A stretch of 7,265 bases of DNA, taken from CAZLRH01 sp964562015 (lineage in GTDB: Bacteria; Verrucomicrobiota; Verrucomicrobiia; Opitutales; JABDGR01). The DNA lies in assembly GCA_964562015.1 (NCBI GenBank), contig CAZLRH010000053.1:1-7265 (forward strand). Direction: 5' to 3'. The position numbers and the translations under genes are program-made. Position 1 is the stretch's first letter. Each line of letters opens with the position of its first letter. This document shows positions 1 to 7,176 of this stretch, in pieces. Below the pieces are notes generated by a model. That model did not search any database, was not told the origin of the DNA, and saw only the letters and a list, made by a program, of their open reading frames with translations.

Positions 1-103
1 CCCCGGCCAGTTTCCTCGACGCCACGACCGAGGACTCCGCCCCGACCCTCACCGCGGATGTGGATGGGGCCACGGTGGAGAAGAATTGGGCCGAAATGCC
101 GGG
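1..103 (+). repeat. Core repeat, copy in gene A
   Basis: Bases 1-55 are identical to 4373-4427, and 69-83 are identical to 4441-4455; between and after these the two copies drift apart with no gap. The copy continues past the left edge of the window. Protein similarity at the same offset persists to about base 215. It marks the end of a conserved core just before the variable tip. Confidence 0.85.
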
Positions 104-1703
104 GGCGGCGACATCAGGTTTTGCGAGATACACCGCAATCGATAATCTTGGTTACGGCATCACTAACGATGGTCGATTGAGGACCCCTACGCGCACCTAC
201 GCTGTCAGCGATCTTACGAATAATGCCATTGCCCCGACTGACACCGTGGCTTTTTCGCCCACGGTGGCGGGAACCACGGTCGCCGCCTCTGTGACTGGTG
301 GCACCGGTGTTAAGGAGGCAAAACTCGTTATCATGCCTGTGAAAATCGTGGCTTACAAGGCTGGCAGTAGGATGCAGTATTGGTCCGCAAACTCTCTGCC
401 CCTTGATGGAGATCACTCAAAACCATCGGCCCTTCAGGTGCCAATTAATGACGACAACAGCGAGGGACGGCCCATCTTCGGCATTCCCGTAAACTCTTAT
501 CCCGCCGATAATGATGACACCGTGCTCACCGGCACAGACCCGGATGTTGTGCGCATTGAAATTAAGCCCACAATTTCGATCAAAACAGGCATTTTGACTT
601 TATGGGTAACTAACGGCACCACCCCCGGCAACCTTACCCTTGCCAATGGCACCCTCACCCCAGGGAATAACACCACCGGCGACCTGAGATTGTTCCAGGT
701 TCCGAATGGTGAGGCAAACCCCGGCGCCGGCAATTTGAGCAATATAACCGTGGTTAACGATCAACTGCCCTTCAGGCTTTATTACATGGTGGACTACCAC
801 CATGAACTTAATGCCAACAGTTGTCTTAAGTTTTTGGGTGGCGGCACTCCTGCGGTGTTTTACCTCGAAGGGATAAAGCCCTACGACGATCTCGTCGTTC
901 ACGTCGGATACCAGGCCGACAACGGAACCACTGGAATCGCTGAACTGCATGTGAAAATCCTCGACACCAAAAAGCGCTATCTGAGCTTTGGTATCAATAG
1001 TGCGCTGGATAAGGATCACGGAGGCTCTTACAGTCTCGACGAAATCAAAACCCGTGTGGCGGAATGGGTCAACCAGGCCAACCAGATTCGTACGGTGGAT
1101 TATTCCCTCTTTCGGGGAAATCAGACTGGCTCGAATGCGTCCCCGTCCGGCGTGGATGCGTATGGCAATGCCGTAGACGTGATGGTGCCCGTGACCTTCC
1201 GCCTGTTGGGGGACTTGATTTATGTGGCGGGAATGGATGACCGTCTTAATGCCACTTATGACCAATACTGGGAGTTGTTGATGGGAAATTTTTCCTCAGT
1301 AAGTTACACTGGCGGTACTCCGGATGTGATTGTTACTAATCAACTGGAGCAGTTGATACCACAAGGGGATGGTTTTATTACCGGGTTTAATGGAGTTATG
1401 GGTGGCGACGACGGTGAAGGAATGAATGGACGAATAATGCTAGCGATGACTGATAAGAATAATAATAAAAGCGATACTCGTCCGACGCTAGCCCACGAGT
1501 GGATGCACGCGTTTGCGGACAAGAACAATTACGAGGATAATCCAAATATCAAACACAATGAACATGTAGATATCCCCAATAATTTCATGGTGGGCGCTCC
1601 ATATAGCCCTCCCCAGGGGGTCATTCCCGTTGGAAGCAATGTGACAGCCGAACAAAGTGAGCAACTTATGCATGCCAATGACCACCATCCGAACCTCCAT
1701 TAA
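3..1703 (+). CDS. Partial core-plus-tip protein A with C-terminal zinc-metallopeptidase-like domain
   Basis: The frame is open from the first bases, so the true start lies upstream; the GTG at 60 is only an internal codon. The first 22 codons match the end of the core of the second large protein (21 of 22 residues), and weaker ungapped similarity runs on to about base 215 (RTYAVSDL against RRYALADL). The middle (about 216-950) is rich in Thr, Gly, Asn and Val, looks like beta-sandwich or linker sequence, and matches no family I know. A helix (DEIKTRVAEWVNQANQI, about 1039-1089) precedes a zincin motif HEWMH at 1494-1508 and a Met-turn-like NNFMVG at 1581-1598. That order fits metzincins, but the third metzincin ligand position (HExxHxxxxxH) is Asn at 1524-1526. 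The protein may use another ligand, such as one of the His residues in KHNEH, or be inactive. The 3' end overlaps the next gene. Inferred role: secreted or surface-delivered protease effector tip. The peptidase class is moderately sure and activity is unproven. Confidence 0.75.
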   Translation, partial: PASFLDATTEDSAPTLTADVDGATVEKNWAEMPGAATSGFARYTAIDNLGYGITNDGRLRTPTRTYAVSDLTNNAIAPTDTVAFSPTVAGTTVAASVTGGTGVKEAKLVIMPVKIVAYKAGSRMQYWSANSLPLDGDHSKPSALQVPINDDNSEGRPIFGIPVNSYPADNDDTVLTGTDPDVVRIEIKPTISIKTGILTLWVTNGTTPGNLTLANGTLTPGNNTTGDLRLFQVPNGEANPGAGNLSNITVVNDQLPFRLYYMVDYHHELNANSCLKFLGGGTPAVFYLEGIKPYDDLVVHVGYQADNGTTGIAELHVKILDTKKRYLSFGINSALDKDHGGSYSLDEIKTRVAEWVNQANQIRTVDYSLFRGNQTGSNASPSGVDAYGNAVDVMVPVTFRLLGDLIYVAGMDDRLNATYDQYWELLMGNFSSVSYTGGTPDVIVTNQLEQLIPQGDGFITGFNGVMGGDDGEGMNGRIMLAMTDKNNNKSDTRPTLAHEWMHAFADKNNYEDNPNIKHNEHVDIPNNFMVGAPYSPPQGVIPVGSNVTAEQSEQLMHANDHHPNLH

Positions 1704-2607
1704 AGTGACAGGTATTCTGGTCCTGCTCTTGTTTAGCAGCAAAGTCCTTGCTGCGGAGCAAGCCTTCTGGGATTATCTCAATGGCGTCAACTATGGGGTA
1801 ATCCGACCGCCGAGTATTCATGGAGTTGAGGATCACATCTTCAACTACCAGCCAGAGTATTTTTACGACCTCTTAACGCTGGCTCGGGGAAAGTCGAAAG
1901 AGGGCAGGATGGATGGTGCGGTCACTATTTTGGGCGACGTAGCCGAGTACGAGCCGCGTTTTAAGTATGAGACTATTCGCTCTCTGGTGGAGGCGGTAGA
2001 GGTCGATGCCTATAAAGATCCAGAATGGATCTCAAGTTTGTCGTCAATCTATTCGCTGCTGGGTCGTTCTGGGAGTCCGGAAGCATTGAGATTTTTGCAG
2101 CAGCGCGCGTCTTTTGAATACTGGAAAAATCGCACTATGCCGGTTTTAAAAGAAGAATTTGGAGAGGATAGGGTGCCAGAAACAATAACTCCGCAAGAGC
2201 AGGCTCTTTATGCGATTGCCTGGCATCCTTCGCCGGAGGCGCAGAAATTTCTGGAGGCTTGTCAGAAGGATCCTCGTTATCAGGACAATCGACGGCTTGC
2301 TCTAGCTATAAAATTTGCCTTGGAAACGCGGCCGCTCGCTCATCAGATTTACGAAACAGTCCAGAACGCATGGGCCGAGCGAGGCCTTCTGCCTGCACTT
2401 TCACCCGAGGAAATGGCCGCTGCTAATGCTCAAATTCAGACAATTTTAGGTACGGGACCACCGTCCAATCTCGTAGGCCCATCGCCTTATCCCGAACTGA
2501 AGCATGAGACCCCGCCGCCGGAATTTCCCCTCGTTGCCAAAATTGGCATCCCCATCGTGGTCCTCATGGTCGTTTGGTGGTTGTGGTTCGAATGGAAACG
2601 GCGTTAA
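1678..2607 (+). CDS. Membrane-anchored partner protein B (candidate immunity protein)
   Basis: I do not recognise the family. The 309-residue product starts with a signal peptide: basic n-region (R5, K9), hydrophobic stretch about 10-19 and a likely signal peptidase I site at VLA-A (residue 25/26). The body is predominantly helical with solenoid-like PEAxxFL units (SPEALRFLQQR, SPEAQKFLEAC). One hydrophobic segment (about 289-304) follows PEFPLVAKI and ends in WWLWFEWKRR. The charged tail predicts a periplasmic body with a cytoplasmic C terminus. ATG 1678 is chosen because it places the signal peptide as in gene D; ATG 1672 and GTG 1657 are in-frame alternatives. It overlaps the end of tip A by 26 bases, suggesting translational coupling. 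It is paralogous to the next gene: LxQRASFEYW, ExVExDAxKDP and KDPRY-type motifs recur in order. Position directly after a protease tip suggests an immunity or partner role by inference; a tethering or processing partner is also possible. Confidence 0.75.
   Translation: MTTIRTSIKVTGILVLLLFSSKVLAAEQAFWDYLNGVNYGVIRPPSIHGVEDHIFNYQPEYFYDLLTLARGKSKEGRMDGAVTILGDVAEYEPRFKYETIRSLVEAVEVDAYKDPEWISSLSSIYSLLGRSGSPEALRFLQQRASFEYWKNRTMPVLKEEFGEDRVPETITPQEQALYAIAWHPSPEAQKFLEACQKDPRYQDNRRLALAIKFALETRPLAHQIYETVQNAWAERGLLPALSPEEMAAANAQIQTILGTGPPSNLVGPSPYPELKHETPPPEFPLVAKIGIPIVVLMVVWWLWFEWKRR
2101..2124 (+). repeat. Conserved QRASFEYW-coding segment in gene B
   Basis: Of these 24 bases, 22 match 3072-3095 in gene C, both encoding QRASFEYW in the same position of the paralogous proteins. 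This is much more conserved than flanking DNA and marks either a functionally constrained core or a partial gene conversion. Confidence 0.6.
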
Positions 2608-2615
2608 CTTTTCCC

Positions 2616-3530
2616 ATGCTTGTTAAGGCTTCCTTGGCCCCAAAGCCGCTAGGTAGACGCAGTCTCCGGACGGTAACGGCGTTTTTGCTTTGGTTGTTCA
2701 CGAGCATTGGCGTGCTGGGTGCGGTGGATAATGCGGTGTTGATGGATTACCTAAATCGGGTCAATCCGCCGAGAGACAAATATGACTACAGCCTGACCTA
2801 TTACGTCACCTATTATTATCCGGTGTATTACGATGAGATGCTGCTTCTGGCGCGCGGCGAGGTCGGCCATCACCCGCCCTTTGATGCAGCGGCCAAGGCC
2901 TTGACGGCCGTCGGTGAGCATGACCCGCGTTTCAACTTCGAAAAAATGCGCGATTTGATCGAGGGGGTCGAGGCCGATGCGCTCAAGGACCCCAGCCTCG
3001 TTTTGCACCTGATTCCCTTTTACACGATCATGGCATGGAGCAACCGCCCCGAGGCCTTGGAATTTCTGAAACAGCGCGCGTCCTTTGAATATTGGCAGAC
3101 GCATCCCCTGCCGCACACGTTAAGAGAAAATAGTGAGACCAAAGAGCTTTGGCCGGTCACGGCGCAAAGCCAAGTCATGTATGCACTCGCGCGCTGCCCC
3201 CGGCCCGAGGCGGAAGCATTTCTGAAGGCCTGCTGGGCGGACCCGCGTTATCATAACGAGCCCGCCATGGAAGGGTCAGTAGCCGGTTCCATGAACGACA
3301 TAACGAGTTGGCGTTACGATTATCAAATGGCCCAGGACGCCTGGGCCAAGCGCGGCCCATTGACCTCATTGACCGAGGCACCCTCCCGGCCCGCTGAGAT
3401 CTACAACCCCTACCATTTTGAATCCGGCCTTTATCCGCCTTTTCCGCTCGGTGCTAAAATCATGATTGGCGTCATTTTTATCTCCCTCAGCTGGTGGTTC
3501 TGGCATGAGTGGAAAACCTGGCCGAAGTAA
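2616..3530 (+). CDS. Membrane-anchored partner protein C, paralogue of B
   Basis: This second member of the same unrecognised family has 304 residues from ATG 2616. Its signal peptide has a long basic n-region (K4, K10, R14, R15, R18), a hydrophobic core at 20-34 and probable cleavage near GVLGA (35/36). The body matches B through DYLNxVN, LLLARG, EHDPRFNFEKMRDLIEGVEADALKDP-like sequence, PEALEFLKQRASFEYW and a C-terminal half with RPEAEAFLKAC and DPRY. It ends with PPFPLGAKI, a membrane segment (about 282-296) and WWFWHEWKTWPK. ATG 2616 lies 8 bases after the stop of B; ATG 2592 would overlap B and lengthen the n-region by eight residues, and the TTG at 2574 lies inside B's anchor. No strong ribosome site separates the choices. 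Codon use is more GC-rich than in B, so B and C may have separate recent histories rather than being a fresh duplication. The role is inferred as for B: periplasm-facing, membrane-tethered partner of a protease tip. Confidence 0.75.
   Translation: MLVKASLAPKPLGRRSLRTVTAFLLWLFTSIGVLGAVDNAVLMDYLNRVNPPRDKYDYSLTYYVTYYYPVYYDEMLLLARGEVGHHPPFDAAAKALTAVGEHDPRFNFEKMRDLIEGVEADALKDPSLVLHLIPFYTIMAWSNRPEALEFLKQRASFEYWQTHPLPHTLRENSETKELWPVTAQSQVMYALARCPRPEAEAFLKACWADPRYHNEPAMEGSVAGSMNDITSWRYDYQMAQDAWAKRGPLTSLTEAPSRPAEIYNPYHFESGLYPPFPLGAKIMIGVIFISLSWWFWHEWKTWPK
3072..3095 (+). repeat. Conserved QRASFEYW-coding segment in gene C
   Basis: This is the counterpart of the segment at 2101-2124 (two mismatches, both at third codon positions). 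It encodes QRASFEYW directly after a PEAxxFL helix unit. Confidence 0.6.
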
Positions 3531-3540
3531 GTGGTTGCGT

Positions 3541-3574
3541 TCGTTTCGTTAAATTCATTCGTACTACGAAACGA
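3541..3574. repeat. Inverted repeat before gene A'
   Basis: The arms TCGTTTCGT (3541-3549) and ACGAAACGA (3566-3574) are exact reverse complements with a 16-base spacer. The right arm runs into the A of the start codon. A second palindrome, TTCGTA-C-TACGAA (3558-3570), is nested across the spacer and right arm, so two alternative foldings are possible. There is no T-run after it, so a classical intrinsic terminator is unlikely. It could be a hairpin controlling translation, an operator or a recombination site; the sequence does not decide. Confidence 0.5.
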
Positions 3575-3576
3575 TG
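3551..3576 (+). repeat. Cassette-boundary repeat, copy 1
   Basis: This 26-base stretch runs from AAATTCATTCGTA through GAAACGATG. It matches 7151-7176 at 21 of 26 positions without gaps. In both places it lies shortly after the stop of a WWFWxEWK-anchored gene and ends with the ATG of the next open frame. An in-frame stop (TAA, 3550-3552) lies just upstream. It may be a shared translation leader or the remnant of a core coding sequence where cassettes were joined; read in frame after the stop it would encode HSYYETM. Confidence 0.6.
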
Positions 3577-6039
3577 AAGTCCGAAATGGCCAGTGACATC
3601 GACGGCCTGTATTACACGGGGAATTTTCGCTTGTGGACGGGCGGGGAATCCGACGCGCTGCCGGCCTTCACGGGGGCCTCGGACGATTACACGGTCGCGG
3701 AGGATGATTCCCATCCCGGCGGGCGGATCCATTGGACGCGGGTGGCCGACGACGGCACCGTCCTGGGCACGGTGCTGGCGGAAACTTATAACGATATTTA
3801 CGACGCGCCGAACAGCCTGCCGGTGTACTGGACGCCCGGCGCCGCGGCCCCCGCGGTGTTGACGCCGGGGGAAATCGCCGCGGAGCTTGGCGTGGCCGAC
3901 AGCATGCTCGATCCGTATTATTATTATTTCCTGGTGCGGGACGCGGACTATTTTGTGAACCGCGGCGGCGACGTGTATTTCCCGCTGGGCGTGCCGGATG
4001 GCAACGGCCCGTACTTCTACACCGCCGCCCTGCGCTGGAACGCCGGCGATGGCAGCGTCGACATTGTGGACGACGACAGCGACGGCATCCTCGACCTCCC
4101 CGTGGTCGACCGCCCGAACTCCAGCGGCGGCAACGACACCGTCGTGCTCGAGTTCGATTACCACGGCGACACGTTTAATCCTGACTACCCGGACTACAAC
4201 ATGCGCCGCCGCGTGTTCCTGAACGGCGAGGAAGTCCCCGCGCTGTTCAAGAACTACTTCGATGATGCGAGCCAGAATTTCACCGCGGGCAACCCCAGCG
4301 AATCGCCCTGGCAACTCGCCTACGCCCTCGAGGCCAACTTCGCGCAACTCGGCGACCGCCCCGTCCTCGCCACCCCGGCCAGTTTCCTCGACGCCACGAC
4401 CGAGGACTCCGCCCCGACCCTCACCGCCGATGTCGCCGGCGCCACGGTGGAGAAGTTCTGGCCCGCCACGCCCGGCGCGACGGAAAGCGACCCCGGCCAC
4501 GTTGAGGCCATGAACGACCTCGGCATGGGCATCTACGACAACGGCGACGTGGTGCTCAACAAGCGGCGGTATGCGCTGGCGGATTTGATAGATGAGGGCT
4601 CCTTGGAGGCGAATGAGACGGTCGTCGGAGGACCGGCAACTCTACCTTCATATTCCACGGGAGAAAGGGCGATTACCACCAACGTTAATGGAGAGAGTCG
4701 GGCCAAGAAAATAACTTCGATCCACATCGATCCCGTGACCACAGACACGCTTACCACGATCACAAGCTACGATAATATTCCGATTAATCTCATCAAAAAT
4801 CCCTCGGTCATCGTGATTGGGGATAGTGACCACCCGGCGACTCTAACAGCCGAGCTTGGCTCAACCGAAAGGGACTATCCTCAAATGGATGCCAATTTAC
4901 GGTCTCACTTGAAATGGCAGGTCGAAGCTTCCAGTAACGCCACGGTCACCTTCCTGCCACCCAATTATGACCACGGCACCGAGGTTAAAGTGGTGGGTGC
5001 CACGGCAGGGCGGATCAACTTTCGGCTCGTCTATGATAACCCCGAAATGACCCTGCCCGATACCCCATGGCTGCGCTACGAAGCCTGGGTGGGCGAGAAG
5101 CTGCAAATCAAAGCCCGTGCCCAGCGGCTGGGTTATGGCTCCGATGGCAACACCACCCAGGCTCCGGATGACGACACCATCAAGAACATCTTCAATGTGG
5201 CCAATGTGTATCTGCGCCAGGCAGGCATCGAACTGATTTGGGACGACAATACCAGTATCACCATGGATGGAAATCTCACCGACTTCAATCTCTCGACGCA
5301 CGATAACACCGCTGCGGCGATTTTCACGGCGCACGTAAAAAATGACGGTAATATTACGCCCAATTATTCAGATTCCACCTATCGAGTGCTTAAGGGCTAT
5401 GTGCAAAAATTCCTGGTGGATAATTACCGGCCCTATGTTTTGCAGGTGGGCTTTGCAGGCCGCTACTATGGGGCTCCTGCCCAGGACGTTATCGGGAGCA
5501 CTTTTTCTTATGGCCTTACCGGCAACCATGCCGATCTCTATGGATCGACCTTGGATTATATTATTTCCACCAGCGACAACGGCTTGGAGGAACCTCATAC
5601 CATGAAAATGTTTTTATCGACTGGCTATGATAGCGCTGCGACATTTGGCTTCCCGAAAGAAGGCGGTAATGTCACGGCCCCGGGCAATGCAGTATTTGCG
5701 GCTGATTTATTCGGGTTGATGATCTACACGCAGGGGCTTAATATCAGTTCATCTCGAGCGGTGATTCTTGGCCTCTCTTTGGCTCATGAAGTCGGCCACG
5801 TGTTGAATTTGCGTCACCGCAAGAGCGCGGTGACCGAGGATCCCCAATGGGGACGGACCGACGAATTGCCTGACCAATACCTGGGTGACCCACTGCGCAA
5901 TTTAATGGGTAATGGTTCTTCCCTGAACGCCAGCCCGACCAATTTAACCGGAGAGGACATCGACTTGCTTCAAAGCAACACCATGCGGGAAAGCGATATC
6001 TTTCCGAAAAACCATAAGCCCCAGCCCCATGATCCCTAA
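3574..6039 (+). CDS. Core-plus-tip protein A' with C-terminal metzincin metallopeptidase domain
   Basis: The 821-residue protein has two parts. Residues 1-338 (to about base 4587) are very GC-rich in codon use and contain DxDxDG-like acidic loops (DDDSDGILD), Tyr-rich motifs (DPYYYYF) and the segment shared with protein A. I recognise no family there. Residues about 339-520 look like beta-rich, Ig-like linker (inference). From about 530 a metzincin-like domain follows: an N-terminal helix (DDTIKNIFNVANVYLRQAG), HEVGHVLNLRH at 738-748 with E739 as the catalytic base, three His at the metzincin ligand spacing, and a Met-turn NLMG at 776-779. Asn745 replaces the usual Gly. These elements support an active zinc protease. 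There is no signal peptide at the N terminus and a stop lies just upstream, so this may be a truncated core, a silent cassette or a protein exported by another route. The last 11 bases overlap gene D, its likely partner. Substrate is unknown. Confidence 0.8.
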   Translation: MKSEMASDIDGLYYTGNFRLWTGGESDALPAFTGASDDYTVAEDDSHPGGRIHWTRVADDGTVLGTVLAETYNDIYDAPNSLPVYWTPGAAAPAVLTPGEIAAELGVADSMLDPYYYYFLVRDADYFVNRGGDVYFPLGVPDGNGPYFYTAALRWNAGDGSVDIVDDDSDGILDLPVVDRPNSSGGNDTVVLEFDYHGDTFNPDYPDYNMRRRVFLNGEEVPALFKNYFDDASQNFTAGNPSESPWQLAYALEANFAQLGDRPVLATPASFLDATTEDSAPTLTADVAGATVEKFWPATPGATESDPGHVEAMNDLGMGIYDNGDVVLNKRRYALADLIDEGSLEANETVVGGPATLPSYSTGERAITTNVNGESRAKKITSIHIDPVTTDTLTTITSYDNIPINLIKNPSVIVIGDSDHPATLTAELGSTERDYPQMDANLRSHLKWQVEASSNATVTFLPPNYDHGTEVKVVGATAGRINFRLVYDNPEMTLPDTPWLRYEAWVGEKLQIKARAQRLGYGSDGNTTQAPDDDTIKNIFNVANVYLRQAGIELIWDDNTSITMDGNLTDFNLSTHDNTAAAIFTAHVKNDGNITPNYSDSTYRVLKGYVQKFLVDNYRPYVLQVGFAGRYYGAPAQDVIGSTFSYGLTGNHADLYGSTLDYIISTSDNGLEEPHTMKMFLSTGYDSAATFGFPKEGGNVTAPGNAVFAADLFGLMIYTQGLNISSSRAVILGLSLAHEVGHVLNLRHRKSAVTEDPQWGRTDELPDQYLGDPLRNLMGNGSSLNASPTNLTGEDIDLLQSNTMRESDIFPKNHKPQPHDP
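4373..4475 (+). repeat. Core repeat, copy in gene A'
   Basis: This is the second copy of the core-end segment, in the same reading frame as the copy at the left edge. The 55-base exact match covers codons for PASFLDATTEDSAPTLTA. Upstream of 4373 the homologous sequence of gene A lies outside the window, so the full length of the repeat is unknown. A long, near-identical core would support gene conversion or cassette exchange by homologous recombination. Confidence 0.85.
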
Positions 6040-7135
6040 GCACACCTTCCCTAAGCTGGCCTGGCTAGTATTGCTGAGTCTGAGCATGGCTTCAGCCTCC
6101 ATCGCACAGGTTGAAACTGCGCCTGCCTCGACTCTTACACCCCGGCAGGCTGTCCAAATTATCAACCAGGACAAGAATTGGGCCCAGGTGGTCGCCGCTT
6201 TGACTGTAGCGACTGGCGACGCGGGGTCCCGCCAGAACGTCAACTATTTTTTCGCCAACCAATTGGCCGGGCGAGTGGAGGATTATCATAAAAATTTCGA
6301 TAATTTTGAGGATCAGAAGCTTAAGGATGACGGGTGGGGAAATTATTTTTTTCCGGGTTTGAATCCCTTGTTGCAGGCTATTGCCGTGACCGATGACCCG
6401 GAGGAATTCGCCGTTTTTGAGACCATCGCCAAGTGCGGAGTGTTTTATCCTCAGGGTGTTGCCGAATCCTTCTCCGAATACCTGCGGGAAGGCAGCCCGA
6501 TGGAGGGATGGTTTTTGGACTATGTCGCCCAGAATATTAAACTTGAATGGGCTGGACCGATTTTGCTCCGCATGCACTCCCGTCCGGCTTTTGACTGTTT
6601 GATCAAAATACTGGATGCGCATCCGGGACAGACCTTTGATTTTGAGCAGTTTTGGAACCGCTACGATCCACGCTTGGTCACTTTGTATCTTAGGGCCATC
6701 GATGGCCGGCTGGGTGCGCAGGACCCTGCGGGAATCACGACCCTCTTTTTAGCTGCAGATGCGGGCTCTGGGCCTAATATGCCTCTGGAGGCCGCCGACC
6801 CGGTGGTTTATCCGCAGATACGGCGTTTCATCGAGGAAGCGGAAAAGTACAATTTTCCGCCCAGCCCCATACAGGCTTACGCACGGCAGGATCTCATCGA
6901 CGCGAAGGCGAAACTCCGCGCCTTGGAAATCCAGCATCCGCCACCGCCCCTGCGCGACGTCCCGGACGACCCTGGGGCCATTCCCTTTGTCCCCGTCGCT
7001 ATCAATGCCGACCTGTATCACTTCGAATCCAACATGAACCCGCCGTTCCCATGGCAGGCCGAAATCCTCATCGTCATCACCGTTCTTTTCACCGGCTGGT
7101 GGTTCTGGACTGAATGGAAACGTTTTAGGAAATAA
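6029..7135 (+). CDS. Membrane-anchored partner protein D (candidate immunity protein for tip A')
   Basis: The 368-residue product starts at ATG 6029, overlapping the end of A' by 11 bases, so translation is probably coupled. Its signal peptide has basic residues at K4 and K9, a hydrophobic core about 10-25 and a good signal peptidase I site SIA-Q (26/27). The body (about 30-310) looks helical, with a single Cys-containing segment FETIAKCGVF, and has no visible similarity to B or C. The last 45 residues do: YHFESNMNPPFP aligns with YHFESGLYPPFP of gene C, followed by a hydrophobic segment (about 346-360) and WWFWTEWKRFRK. Predicted topology is a periplasmic body with one inner-membrane anchor and a basic cytoplasmic tail. 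I do not recognise the family. Its place after the metzincin tip, and a body that differs where the tip differs, fit a cognate immunity protein; a chaperone or surface-assembly partner is also possible. Confidence 0.8.
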   Translation: MIPKHTFPKLAWLVLLSLSMASASIAQVETAPASTLTPRQAVQIINQDKNWAQVVAALTVATGDAGSRQNVNYFFANQLAGRVEDYHKNFDNFEDQKLKDDGWGNYFFPGLNPLLQAIAVTDDPEEFAVFETIAKCGVFYPQGVAESFSEYLREGSPMEGWFLDYVAQNIKLEWAGPILLRMHSRPAFDCLIKILDAHPGQTFDFEQFWNRYDPRLVTLYLRAIDGRLGAQDPAGITTLFLAADAGSGPNMPLEAADPVVYPQIRRFIEEAEKYNFPPSPIQAYARQDLIDAKAKLRALEIQHPPPPLRDVPDDPGAIPFVPVAINADLYHFESNMNPPFPWQAEILIVITVLFTGWWFWTEWKRFRK

Positions 7136-7150
7136 GGGCCTGCATTTTTC

Positions 7151-7176
7151 AAATTTGTTCGTAGGATGAAACGATG
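7151..7176 (+). repeat. Cassette-boundary repeat, copy 2
   Basis: This is the second copy of the 26-base boundary element (21 of 26 positions shared with 3551-3576). The TTCGTA half is kept but the TACGAA half is GATGAA, so the palindrome is largely lost. AGGA at 7163-7166 could act as a weak ribosome site for the ATG at 7174. A TAG in frame (7162-7164) blocks any upstream reading frame. Confidence 0.55.

Noticed and set aside
60..62. GTG as start of the first gene
   Set aside because: The frame is open upstream to the edge and the upstream codons match the core of A' residue for residue, so this is an internal codon.
600..1265. A 221-codon open frame on the minus strand
   Set aside because: It lies wholly within tip A, and its product has no domain, signal or start context. 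It is best explained as the reverse of the coding frame.
2574..2576. TTG as start of gene C
   Set aside because: It would add a Val-rich lead read from the anchor-coding sequence of gene B in another frame. ATG 2616 or 2592 gives a normal signal peptide.
3541..3574. Intrinsic transcription terminator
   Set aside because: The inverted repeat is AT-balanced, has a 16-base loop, lacks a following T-run and overlaps the next start codon.
3551..3576. Integron attC-type site
   Set aside because: No recognisable integrase core-site pairs and no integrase in view. The element is short and close to coding sequence, so this is not supported.
3487..4500. A 337-codon open frame on the minus strand
   Set aside because: It is antisense to the GC-rich core of A', with Arg/Gly/Val/Ala-rich low-complexity product typical of shadow frames in high-GC coding DNA. 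The + strand frame has the shared core and leads into a metzincin domain.
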